A DNA stretch of 36,213 bases from a virus, in the IMG/VR virus record IMGVR_UViG_3300008448_000289, positions 1-36,213 of that record; one strand, 5' to 3'. The notes beneath the pieces were generated by a model. The model made no database searches. It saw only the letters and a list, made by a program, of their open reading frames with translations, and was not told the origin of the DNA. Positions 5,557 through 13,213 of the stretch are shown here, in pieces (within the stretch, counting starts at the first letter, position 1; each line of letters starts with the position of its first letter). Both the position numbers and the translations under genes were made by a program.

Positions 5557-6198
5557 ATGAATTCAGTACAGATTGGACGACAACGATTCAGTAACATCTT
5601 CTGGGGCATCGTGGATGAGCGGGTGGATGACTACCCGTATGAGGTCATTGAGAAGATTGTTGAGGATCAGCAGAAGCTGCGTGCTGATGCAGACTACAAC
5701 ACCGGGTCAGTCCCGTATGACGATGCGGTAGAACTCTATAAGTTGGCGAAGTTCTTTCAGCCGAAGATCATTGCCGAGGTGGGTACGTTCATCGGTGTAT
5801 CGACGACCGTGATGTATGAAGCTTGCAAAGGAGAGGTAGATATCTACACCTGCGATGTGTCGAACGACATCAAGCTCAACCTACCGTTTCATGTCCACCA
5901 ATACCCCAAGACATCATCGACAGATATGTTCAAGGACTTGGCCGATAAGAAGGTCAACGTGGACTTGCTGTATCTGGACGGTCGGTTGCAGCAAGAGGAC
6001 TTCCAGTACTTCCCGAAGATTATTCATGACCAGACTATCTTTGTGTTCGACGACTTTGAAGGCATCGAGAAGGGCGTGGTCAACGCGATGATGTTGGAGG
6101 GTGCGAACCGACTGCTGATCTATCCGCGTGAGAGCAGGAAGACGGCGGTATCACTTCCGTTCACTTTGTTGCATTTTGTGCCGCAGGAGGCCACATGA
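5557..6198 (+). CDS. Class I SAM-dependent methyltransferase-like protein
   Basis: A 213-residue protein with a Rossmann-type methyltransferase core: glycine motif EVGTFIGVST (74-83), acidic residue at the end of strand 2 (CD at 99-100), DLLYLDG (136-142) and FVFDDFEG (162-169). It resembles the Methyltransf_24 type, which acts on small molecules or sugars rather than DNA; the substrate is not visible. The frame is open upstream, but ACGAGGTAAC fixes the ATG at 5557, and upstream residues come from the array. It is followed by an ATGA overlap and by glycosyltransferases, so glycan modification is plausible. Confidence 0.75.
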   Translation: MNSVQIGRQRFSNIFWGIVDERVDDYPYEVIEKIVEDQQKLRADADYNTGSVPYDDAVELYKLAKFFQPKIIAEVGTFIGVSTTVMYEACKGEVDIYTCDVSNDIKLNLPFHVHQYPKTSSTDMFKDLADKKVNVDLLYLDGRLQQEDFQYFPKIIHDQTIFVFDDFEGIEKGVVNAMMLEGANRLLIYPRESRKTAVSLPFTLLHFVPQEAT

Positions 6199-6311
6199 TC
6201 AGGTGGATACTGGGTTTATTCAAACGTGCTGACGAGTTTCGCAAGAAAGAATGGGCACATGTGCCGCCCCCTGCATGGGGAGCAAAGCGTGGTGGGAGGG
6301 ATTACTGGTGA
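6195..6311 (+). CDS. Small hypothetical basic protein, 38 residues
   Basis: A short ORF, MIRWILGLFKRADEFRKKEW to the end GGRDYW. It has a textbook ribosome binding site (GCAGGAGG, 5 nt before the ATG), an ATGA overlap with the methyltransferase stop, and its TGA stop overlaps the GTG start of the next gene. The N-terminal WILGLF patch followed by basic residues could touch a membrane. Function unknown. Confidence 0.6.
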   Translation: MIRWILGLFKRADEFRKKEWAHVPPPAWGAKRGGRDYW

Positions 6312-6913
6312 GTGACTATCGCGTAAAAATTAGTGTATCAAATGCGCGTATCAGACGAGCGATGGAAGCAGCGGGATATACATCCATACAGGCCATGTGC
6401 TTAGAACATAAACTGCGGCTCGACATAGTTTATAAGCTGGTCAACATGAAGATGTCACCGCTAGGTAATGACGGAAGGTGGCACTCCACGACGCTAAAAC
6501 TAGCAGATGCTTTAAATGTTTTACCTGACGACCTGTTCAGCGAACGACAAAAGACTGTTACGTTGAAGACCAACGAAGGGCATCGAGACGTAACAGAGTC
6601 AGAACTAGCTGCGATTGCCGCTGAGCAAAATTGGAACGAGCGGCTTGAAGATATGCGGGACAATGACGCGATCAACCAGATCGCTTCAGAAGAGACTGGG
6701 AAAGTGTTGAATGCTGCGATGGAGCATTTACTTACCCCGAAAGAGACAGAAATTATAAAGTGGCGGTACGGTTTTGAAGGTACACGCAAATCACTGGATG
6801 AGATAGGCGCAAAATATAATGTTTCCCGTGAGCGAATAAGACAAATAGAAAACAAAGCACTTAGGAAATTACGAAGGCCGTATGTGCAAAAGTTTTTTGA
6901 AGAAAATACATGA
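6308..6913 (+). CDS. HTH-sigma70 region 4 fusion transcription factor
   Basis: A 201-residue protein from the GTG at 6308, which has GGGAGGG upstream and overlaps the previous stop. Residues 12-78 form an XRE/Cro-like helix-turn-helix (ARIRRAMEAAGYTS... to ...LADALNVLPDDLFSE). Residues 142-190 are a clear sigma70 region 4: LTPKETEIIKWRYG, then the helix-turn-helix SLDEIGAKYNVSRERIRQIE and ALRKLRRP. Regions 1-3 of a sigma factor are absent, so it cannot open promoters alone. It likely binds DNA and the beta-flap or -35 region to redirect host RNA polymerase, perhaps for late genes. It is embedded in a glycan-modification operon. Confidence 0.88.
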   Translation: MSDYRVKISVSNARIRRAMEAAGYTSIQAMCLEHKLRLDIVYKLVNMKMSPLGNDGRWHSTTLKLADALNVLPDDLFSERQKTVTLKTNEGHRDVTESELAAIAAEQNWNERLEDMRDNDAINQIASEETGKVLNAAMEHLLTPKETEIIKWRYGFEGTRKSLDEIGAKYNVSRERIRQIENKALRKLRRPYVQKFFEENT

Positions 6914-8796
6914 GTTCAAAACAAATGAGTGAGAAGAAAGGGCAGACCCTAGCAGATGCAGCGAAGTCTATCTTCGACAAAGGCTTGGCAACGGCGGGTG
7001 AAGGCAAGTATGACGAGGCCATCGGCATCCTTGAGAACATCAATCAGATTCACCCTGCCTTTGTTGCATCGGCTTTGCAGACCGGGCGTTGTCACTGGGA
7101 GATGCATCGTTGGCAACCGGCGAGAAAGTATTTTGAATTAGCGCAACGTCTCGACCCGACCAACGATGACACGGGCTGGACTCTGGGTTTGCTTGCTTTG
7201 CAGATGGGCGACTTCAAAGCTGGGTGGGAAGGTTACGAGCGACGATGGGGTAGCAAGACTTTTAACTCTCCTCGCATCTCTACGATCCATCCGCAGTGGG
7301 AGCAGGGTCTTGGCTTGGAGCGCCCGATTGTGTGGACGGAGCAGGGCATCGGTGATCAGATTCTCTACGCATCGCTCATCGAGGCGTTGGCGAAGGAGGT
7401 CGAGTCCGTTGTTGTGCTAGTGGATATGCGGTTGGCTCCGCTGATGCAGCGTGGCTGCAAGGCCGAGAACGTGACGTTCCTGCCGCACAATGCCAAGGTC
7501 AAGATGACGGAGCATGACTCGCACATCCCGATTGCAAGCCTTGGTAAATACTTTATCAATAGTGTTTACGACATCTTGCCAACCCGTAGTGAGAGTTACA
7601 TCAAGGCTGACCCGCACCGGGTTGGACTGTTGAAGAAAGAACTCAAATTGGAAGGCAAGCGAGTGATCGGCCTGTCATGGGCAAGTACTGCACCTGCCAT
7701 CGGTGAGCATAAGTCTGTGGGATTGGAAGGGTTCAGGTCGCTGTTCGATATACCCAACAGCGTGTTCATCAATCTTCAGTACGGCAAGCCGCAGGAAGAG
7801 GCGAAAGACTTTCACCCGAACCTGATCACGACGCACATTGATACCTTCTTGGACTTGGAGAACGTCGCTGCGCTTATGGAGTTGTGTGACGTAATCGTTT
7901 CTCCGTCCAATGCCAACGTGCATCTGGCTGCTGCGATGGGAAAGCCTGTCATGCTGCTCGATGCGAACAAGTTGTGGTACTGGAACAATCGAGCCGGGTA
8001 TCGGAGTCTTTGGTATCCCGAGGTGAAGATCTTTCAGCGCGAGAACATGAACGCTCCGTGGGACTTGCAGGTTCGCCAAGTCAAGGAAGAGTTGGAACGG
8101 ATGTATATGCTGCGTGATCCCTCGTACAACCACTTTGCTTTCTTCCATGTGGGCGATGACATTTCTCAGCCACAGAAGATGGTGAAGTCGCTGCTACGGC
8201 ACAATCCTGATGCCTTCATCACGATGTATACGGATTGCTACACACCAGATGTGATGGGTATCACGCGACGAGTGGAGAGCGAAGTTAATCGGGAAGAGTT
8301 GTGCTATCACCGAGTCAAGGCATACGCCGAAACCTACGCGAGTTCAATCCTCCCCGCCATGTACTTGGATACGGATATGTTGGTGCAGGACAAGATCGTG
8401 GTGAAAGACTTGTTGGAGCCATACAAAGATGTAGTGTTCCTGCGAAGAGAGTTTCAGCGTGACGCGATCTTCAATGTTGACCAACGTGGGATCAACTTCT
8501 CCGAGTATGAAGGCAAGACGATTGACGAGGTGTATCCGTACGTAGGCTGCACAATCGTTGCCAAGAATCCGCAGGTGTGGAAGGACTTACTGGCGATCTA
8601 CGATGCGCTCGATCCAAAGTTCCGCAGATGGTACGGCGACCAAGAAGCGTTACGTATCTATGCCAAAAAGTATCCCGAGCGGGTGAGCGAGATCAATGAG
8701 TCTGTGTATGGTTGTTTACCTGAACACAAGACCGACGATGCCAAGATCCTGCACTTCAAGGGCGAAGCACGAAAGAAGCTGTTCGAGGTGGCGTGA
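6910..8796 (+). CDS. Three-part TPR / GT-B-like / GT-A-like glycosyltransferase
   Basis: A 628-residue protein. Residues 12-110 are TPR-type repeats (LADAAKSIFDKGLATAGEGKY; ARKYFELAQRLDPTND; LGLLALQMGDFKAGWEGYE). Residues 135-395 resemble the GT-B/heptosyltransferase-like module often found after bacterial TPRs, with EQGIGDQILY (145-153) and SPSNANVHLAAAMGKPV (331-347). Residues 405-628 look like a separate GT-A domain with YLDTDML (485-491), whose DxD would hold the metal and nucleotide sugar. The start overlaps the sigma-like gene's stop. A role in glycosylating phage or host surface structures is inferred. Confidence 0.8.
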   Translation: MSSKQMSEKKGQTLADAAKSIFDKGLATAGEGKYDEAIGILENINQIHPAFVASALQTGRCHWEMHRWQPARKYFELAQRLDPTNDDTGWTLGLLALQMGDFKAGWEGYERRWGSKTFNSPRISTIHPQWEQGLGLERPIVWTEQGIGDQILYASLIEALAKEVESVVVLVDMRLAPLMQRGCKAENVTFLPHNAKVKMTEHDSHIPIASLGKYFINSVYDILPTRSESYIKADPHRVGLLKKELKLEGKRVIGLSWASTAPAIGEHKSVGLEGFRSLFDIPNSVFINLQYGKPQEEAKDFHPNLITTHIDTFLDLENVAALMELCDVIVSPSNANVHLAAAMGKPVMLLDANKLWYWNNRAGYRSLWYPEVKIFQRENMNAPWDLQVRQVKEELERMYMLRDPSYNHFAFFHVGDDISQPQKMVKSLLRHNPDAFITMYTDCYTPDVMGITRRVESEVNREELCYHRVKAYAETYASSILPAMYLDTDMLVQDKIVVKDLLEPYKDVVFLRREFQRDAIFNVDQRGINFSEYEGKTIDEVYPYVGCTIVAKNPQVWKDLLAIYDALDPKFRRWYGDQEALRIYAKKYPERVSEINESVYGCLPEHKTDDAKILHFKGEARKKLFEVA

Positions 8797-9464
8797 TGAA
8801 AATCTTTATCGGTTGGGACAGTCGTGAGGACATTGCATATCAGGTATGCAGAGAGTCGTTGGCTAGAAACTCTTCCGAGTGGCTCGACATCAAGCCGATC
8901 AAGCAGCAGGAGATGCGCGAACGGAACCTGTACTGGCGGGAGCATGACCCTCTCTCCTCTACCGAGTTCTCTTTCACCCGTTTCCTCGTACCGTATCTTG
9001 CAGGATACGAAGGGTGGGCACTGTTTATGGACTGTGACTTCCTCTGGCGAGGCGATGTGGCAGGGATCATGGACTACGCTGACCCGAGCGTTCCTGTCAT
9101 GGTGGTGCAGCACAGATACAAGCCGAAAGAGACGATCAAAATGGACGGTGCGGTACAACACCAATACCCGAGAAAGAATTGGTCGAGCCTGATGCTGTTC
9201 AACTGCGGCCACGAGAGTGTGAAGCATGGGCTGACATTGGAGCAGGTCAACATCGGCACTGGGATGTACTTACATCAACTGAAATGGGCGGGGACACACA
9301 TCGGTGCGCTGCCGATTGCATACAACTACTTGGAAGGGTGGCATACGAAGAACGACTGCCCGAACCCCGTGGCTGTTCACTTCACACGAGGTGGCCCTTG
9401 GTTCAAAGACTGGGGCAACGTGGAATACGCCGACGAATGGTTAGCAGTAGCGAAGGAGATGTGA
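8796..9464 (+). CDS. GT-A fold glycosyltransferase
   Basis: A 222-residue protein like GT8-type glycosyltransferases: MKIFIGWDSRED start, STEFSFTRFLVPYL (55-68), LFMDCDFLW (77-84) with the metal-binding DxD at D79-D81, and HFTRGGPWFKDW (195-206) as the C-terminal loop. The ATG at 8796 follows GAGGT at good spacing; a GTG at 8793 would add one residue. It overlaps the previous stop (TGATG). It resembles the C-terminal module of the 628-residue neighbour, suggesting that two sugar transfers are made in sequence. Confidence 0.82.
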   Translation: MKIFIGWDSREDIAYQVCRESLARNSSEWLDIKPIKQQEMRERNLYWREHDPLSSTEFSFTRFLVPYLAGYEGWALFMDCDFLWRGDVAGIMDYADPSVPVMVVQHRYKPKETIKMDGAVQHQYPRKNWSSLMLFNCGHESVKHGLTLEQVNIGTGMYLHQLKWAGTHIGALPIAYNYLEGWHTKNDCPNPVAVHFTRGGPWFKDWGNVEYADEWLAVAKEM

Positions 9465-9465
9465 C

Positions 9466-9735
9466 ATGGCAAGAGTAGAAGCAGCGGTGAAGCCGCCGAA
9501 GGATGCAGAGTACGCCGAGTTGATCGTGGATAAGACCCACGTGAAGGCTGTGCCGAGCGAGACGGTATGGGCAAAGATTGGTGACAACGGCGATCTTGAA
9601 GTCATCCGGTGGGACATCATCGAGATGTATGCCAAGCAGTACGACATCGACAATAACAATCGTACGCAGTCCCATGTGATGTGCAAATTATTAGTATTGG
9701 TGCGAGATGAAACGAGGAAAGAAAATCGAGGGTAA
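9466..9735 (+). CDS. Hypothetical protein, 89 residues
   Basis: Starts 1 nt after the glycosyltransferase stop, with AAGGAG upstream. It has a beta-rich middle (AELIVDKTHVKAVPSETVWAKIG) and a charged tail. No domain recognised. It overlaps the following HTH-like gene by 29 nt. Confidence 0.65.
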   Translation: MARVEAAVKPPKDAEYAELIVDKTHVKAVPSETVWAKIGDNGDLEVIRWDIIEMYAKQYDIDNNNRTQSHVMCKLLVLVRDETRKENRG

Positions 9736-10138
9736 GGTCTACACGAGGCTATCGAGGTTCAACGTGGTTCTTACATTCGAGCAGTATAAGTTTTTACTGG
9801 AACGCAAACGTATAGCACGAGAATTTGACGAGCGTGTGAAATACAAAGATTTAGTGGAGCTATGGGGTATTGCTCAATACCACATGGCAGGTGCAGTTCA
9901 CCGAGGTATAAAACAGTATGACGACAGAATCAAAGCCGAGGGTGGTAACGGAAACGTCAATGATTGTAGACAATCTGTCCCCGCCCGGCGCGTGGAAAGA
10001 CGAACTGAAAGCTGCCCCTTGGGGCTATGGTCAAAGTCAGCAGAAGCGCGTCGAGCGATCCTTGCAGAATATACGGAGAGCGGGACTGTTCGACGAGGCT
10101 ACAGTCCTCTCGTTAGAGTTGAGTACTTTGAAGACTGA
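9707..10138 (+). CDS. Small protein with a helix-turn-helix-like segment; long tail overlaps the next gene
   Basis: A 143-residue ORF starting MKRGKKIEGKVYTRLSRF. Residues 45-72 (KYKDLVELWGIAQYHMAGAVHRGIKQYD) have the spacing of a helix-turn-helix, so DNA binding is likely. From about residue 72 the ORF overlaps the ORF at 9918 in another frame for 221 nt. That tail (CRQSVPARRVERRTESC...) is Arg-rich and looks like non-coding-frame translation, so it may be a by-product of the overlap or of a lost stop codon. Confidence 0.55.
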   Translation: MKRGKKIEGKVYTRLSRFNVVLTFEQYKFLLERKRIAREFDERVKYKDLVELWGIAQYHMAGAVHRGIKQYDDRIKAEGGNGNVNDCRQSVPARRVERRTESCPLGLWSKSAEARRAILAEYTESGTVRRGYSPLVRVEYFED

Positions 10139-10184
10139 ACTGGATCACTTGCGGGAAAGGGTGGAGATGGCAAAATTTAAATAG
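9918..10184 (+). CDS. Hypothetical protein with C-terminal coiled coil
   Basis: 88 residues: MTTESKPRVVTETSMIVDN, then PPGAWKDELKAAPWGYGQSQ and a C-terminal leucine-patterned helix LSLELSTLKTELDHLRERVEM. It reads as a natural protein throughout, better than the overlapping frame. GAGGT at 9902-9906 is a possible ribosome binding site at rather long spacing. Function unknown. Confidence 0.6.
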   Translation: MTTESKPRVVTETSMIVDNLSPPGAWKDELKAAPWGYGQSQQKRVERSLQNIRRAGLFDEATVLSLELSTLKTELDHLRERVEMAKFK

Positions 10185-10200
10185 GGTAAAATCATGACCT

Positions 10201-10626
10201 ATGAAGATCACCTATGGGCAAGTTGATCCTTCAGATCCGGGCATCAAGCGGCAACTAAAAGTGCTGCAAAAGGCGTGTCTCCCGGCGGATGGTCTGTACT
10301 TTCCCGAGGACGGGGTGTGGTGGATGGCGCACCACAGGGCTACCCCAGTTGGATTTAGTTGTCTGTCGCCATCACAGCAAATGGAAGACGGGATATATCT
10401 GGGTCGTTGTGGTGTGCTGAGTGCCTACAGGGGGTACGGTATTCAGCGGCAGATGATCCGGCTGCGAGTTCAGTGGGCTAGAAGGCATGGGTATAGATGG
10501 GCTGTGTCGGATACCACCGACAATATACCGAGTGCCAACAACCTGATCTCGTGTGGCTTCAGGCTATACACCCCCAAAGTTTTGTACTCGTTCGCAAGAG
10601 CGTTGTACTGGAAGAAAAGACTTTGA
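10201..10626 (+). CDS. GNAT-family N-acetyltransferase
   Basis: A 141-residue GNAT. The acetyl-CoA loop is RGYGIQ (77-82) within GRCGVLSAYRGYGIQRQMIRL, preceded by the strand GIYLGRCGVL, and the late motif DNIPSANNLISCGFRLY (107-123) is typical of the family. The substrate cannot be told; in phages such enzymes may acetylate host proteins or small molecules. It lies between small DNA-binding-type genes and the HNH gene. The ribosome binding site is weak. Confidence 0.85.
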   Translation: MKITYGQVDPSDPGIKRQLKVLQKACLPADGLYFPEDGVWWMAHHRATPVGFSCLSPSQQMEDGIYLGRCGVLSAYRGYGIQRQMIRLRVQWARRHGYRWAVSDTTDNIPSANNLISCGFRLYTPKVLYSFARALYWKKRL

Positions 10627-10635
10627 GGGGGGTTG

Positions 10636-11016
10636 ATGCCATACAAGGACGAGGCCGTACGCAAGGCCAAGCAGAAGCTGTACTCACGGAAGTGGTACGA
10701 AGGAAATCGGAAAGAAGTTATTAAAAGAGCGAGAAAGGACAGAGATAAAAACAGAGTAGAGTGGATCGCATACAAGTCGAAGCAGCGGTGTAGTCATTGT
10801 CGGAAAAAGCACCCGGCTATCATTGACTTTCACCATGTCATCAAAGAAGGTAAGCGATCTGTTAATTACTTGGCTGTGAGACAAAGAAACATAACCGAGG
10901 CAATCAAGGAAGCAGAGGAGAAATGCATACCGCTCTGTGCCAACTGCCATCGGATACTGCACTGGATTGAGACGAGAAGAGCGATGTACAAAAGGAGAAA
11001 GAAGGGTGGAAATTGA
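10636..11016 (+). CDS. HNH-type zinc endonuclease
   Basis: 126 residues with a basic N-terminal half and a C-terminal zinc-bound HNH core: C52-x2-C55, DFHH (64-67), then C101-x2-C104-H105 and H109. This fits the DFHH...LCANCHRxxH subtype. The ATG at 10636 (GAGGGGGG upstream) is used rather than an in-frame TTG at 10633. It may be a free-standing homing-type nuclease or a phage nuclease used in DNA metabolism or packaging. Confidence 0.83.
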   Translation: MPYKDEAVRKAKQKLYSRKWYEGNRKEVIKRARKDRDKNRVEWIAYKSKQRCSHCRKKHPAIIDFHHVIKEGKRSVNYLAVRQRNITEAIKEAEEKCIPLCANCHRILHWIETRRAMYKRRKKGGN

Positions 11017-11212
11017 GGACGATATCTTGGATTTGATTCAGGCATTACCCACTGAAATCAACGATGCTTCGACGACAACAGAGATGAAGTTTCTCACTGT
11101 GGGCAGCGTGTTGTGGGCTTGTCGGGACGAGATTATTTGGTTACGCAAAGAGGTAGCGAGGTTGAAGAATGACAGTCGTCGTAAAAAAGCAAAGAAGATG
11201 TACGGAGTGTAA
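11006..11212 (+). CDS. Small protein with C-terminal basic coiled coil
   Basis: The GTG at 11006 is preferred over an upstream in-frame ATG at 10937, because AAAGGAG (10991-10997) sits at correct spacing and the overlap with the HNH gene falls to 11 nt. The 68-residue product has an acidic helix (EIEDDILDLIQALPTEIND) and a leucine-patterned basic end (EIIWLRKEVARLKNDSRRKKAKK). No function recognised. Confidence 0.65.
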   Translation: MEIEDDILDLIQALPTEINDASTTTEMKFLTVGSVLWACRDEIIWLRKEVARLKNDSRRKKAKKMYGV

Positions 11213-11354
11213 GCGTAAGTTCGCTACTCCAGAATCGTTCAGAGCACATCGTTATAAGTTCGGCAGTTGCCGGTCGGTCGAAGCATTGGGCATCGCCGGT
11301 TTTGTGGAAACAGCAAAGGGTTGGCATCTAATCAGGATGAAGGTAGCTAAATGA
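11169..11354 (+). CDS. C2H2-like zinc finger protein
   Basis: A 61-residue protein with CTECKRKFATPESFRAHRYK (11-30) followed by C34: a C-x2-C...H...C zinc-finger-like pattern, as found in small phage proteins next to DNA polymerase genes. It overlaps both neighbours (44 nt with the preceding gene, ATGA with the polymerase). Binding of DNA or of the polymerase is possible but not shown. Confidence 0.7.
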   Translation: MTVVVKKQRRCTECKRKFATPESFRAHRYKFGSCRSVEALGIAGFVETAKGWHLIRMKVAK

Positions 11355-13213
11355 GTTTTGTCACGTTAGATTTTGAAACCTACTATGCCCCGGACTACGG
11401 GCTGAAGAAGCTCACGACCGAGGAGTACATCAACAACCCACGCTTTGAAGTGATCGGCGTGGCGATGAAGATTGATGACGATGCTCCCGTGTGGTTCAGC
11501 GGTACGAAGGAAGAGACCAAGGCTTGGCTCAACCAAGTTGATTGGACTAACTCCGCACTGCTTTGCCACAACATGCAGTTTGATGGAGCGATCTTGTCGT
11601 GGTACTTCGGGATCACGCCTGCTAAATATTTCGATACGCTGTGTATGGCTCGGGCTATTCATGGTGTCGATGCAGGTGGATCGTTGGCTGCGCTGGCAGA
11701 GCGGTATGGTCTTGGTAAGAAAGGTACGGAAGTTGTCGATGCCCTCGGTAAACGCCGCGCTGACTTTAGCAAGGAAGACTTGGCGCGTTATGCAGGATAT
11801 TGCATAAACGATGTAAACCTAACCTACAAACTTTTCATTCGGCTTCTCGAAGAGGGGTTCCCGTCACCCGAGCTTGACCTAATCGACATGACTTTGCGGA
11901 TGTACACGCAGCCGGTGTTGACGGTTGATGATGCGTTACTGGTAACGCGGCTTGAAGAGATCAAGCAAGAGAAGTCTACGCTGTTGTCTGGGCTGATGAG
12001 CAAGCTGGGCTGCGAGACAGAGGAAGATGTCCGCAAGAAGTTGGCCAGCAATCCGCAGTTCGCTGCGCTCCTGACCGAGTTTGGGATCACGCCCCCGACT
12101 AAGATCAGCCCGACTACGAACAAGGAAACATTTGCCCTTGCCAAGAATGACGAGGGTTTCATCGAGCTAACGGAGCATGACGATCCGTTTATTCAGCAGT
12201 TATGTGCCGTTCGTCTCGGCACCAAGTCAACCATAGAGGAGTCACGCATTGAACGCTTTATTCATATTGGTGCTAGGAATCGCGGCAGGCTACCTATCCC
12301 GCTCAAGTATTACGGCGCTCACACGGGTCGTTGGGCAGGCTCGGAAGCCGTCAACTTTCAAAACCTTCCTTCAAGAGACAAGAGAAAGAAGGCACTCAAG
12401 AATTCAGTGGTGGCTCCGCCAAAGCATGTCATTATCAACTGCGACTCCTCGCAGATCGAGGCTCGCGTCCTTGCGTGGTTGGCTGGCCAAGAAGATGTAG
12501 TCAAGCAGTTCCGTGATGGCGAGGATGTGTATTCGATCTTTGCCACGAAGATCTACAAGAAGCAGATCAGCAAGGCCAACCCGGTCGAGCGGTTCGTCGG
12601 TAAGACCTGCGTCCTTGGACTGGGCTACGGCACCGGAGCGAAGAAGCTTCAGCATACGTTGAAGACTCAACCTCCGGGGGCTGACCTGCCTGAAGAGGAA
12701 TGCAAGCGCATCGTCGATCTGTACCGCAGTGCCAACCACAAGATTCCGGCGTTGTGGGAAGAGTGCGACAGGGCTTTGGTGCATCTGTCTGGTTGGCCAA
12801 CCGGAGCCAAAGAGTATTCCATCGGTAAGCACAAGTGCTTGTGGATCACGCCGCAAGGGATTCGCCTGCCGAATGGATTACATATCCGCTACTCGAAGCT
12901 GCGTAAGAGCAACGACCGGTTCATCTATGACTCACGCAAAGGTATCCAGTCTATCTGGGGCGGAGCGATGGTCGAGAACGTGGTGCAGGCTTTGGCTCGC
13001 ATCATCGTGGGTGAGCAGATGCTAGAGATCCAGAAGCAGGGTTATCGCCCTGTGTTGACGGTGCATGACGCGGCTGTGATCGTGGCACCAAAAAGCGATA
13101 TGGAACATGCGCTTACGACGATTACTCAAGTGATGTCAACGCCACCTGCGTGGGCTGAGGGCTTGCCCGTCGCGTGTGAAGCAAAGTATGGTGAGTCTTA
13201 TGGCGAATGTTAA
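11351..13213 (+). CDS. Family A DNA polymerase with 3'-5' exonuclease domain
   Basis: A 620-residue replicative polymerase. The exonuclease domain is intact: DFET (D7, E9), NMQFD (N74, D78) and YCIND (Y150, D154), a DEDDy set. Polymerase motif A is NCDSSQIEAR (363-372, catalytic D365). The O-helix is RFVGKTCVLGLGYG with R414, K418, L422 and Y426, so the position equal to E. coli Phe762 is Leu. Motif C is VHDAAVIV with D573, but the usual following Glu is Ala574. There is no 5'-nuclease domain. It is coupled upstream by ATGA and overlaps the Cas4-like nuclease gene. Confidence 0.95.
   Translation: MSFVTLDFETYYAPDYGLKKLTTEEYINNPRFEVIGVAMKIDDDAPVWFSGTKEETKAWLNQVDWTNSALLCHNMQFDGAILSWYFGITPAKYFDTLCMARAIHGVDAGGSLAALAERYGLGKKGTEVVDALGKRRADFSKEDLARYAGYCINDVNLTYKLFIRLLEEGFPSPELDLIDMTLRMYTQPVLTVDDALLVTRLEEIKQEKSTLLSGLMSKLGCETEEDVRKKLASNPQFAALLTEFGITPPTKISPTTNKETFALAKNDEGFIELTEHDDPFIQQLCAVRLGTKSTIEESRIERFIHIGARNRGRLPIPLKYYGAHTGRWAGSEAVNFQNLPSRDKRKKALKNSVVAPPKHVIINCDSSQIEARVLAWLAGQEDVVKQFRDGEDVYSIFATKIYKKQISKANPVERFVGKTCVLGLGYGTGAKKLQHTLKTQPPGADLPEEECKRIVDLYRSANHKIPALWEECDRALVHLSGWPTGAKEYSIGKHKCLWITPQGIRLPNGLHIRYSKLRKSNDRFIYDSRKGIQSIWGGAMVENVVQALARIIVGEQMLEIQKQGYRPVLTVHDAAVIVAPKSDMEHALTTITQVMSTPPAWAEGLPVACEAKYGESYGEC

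Noticed and set aside
7675-8148. 157-residue minus-strand ORF over the glycosyltransferase gene
   Set aside because: Shadow of a well-supported coding frame with clear domains; composition is typical of antisense translation.
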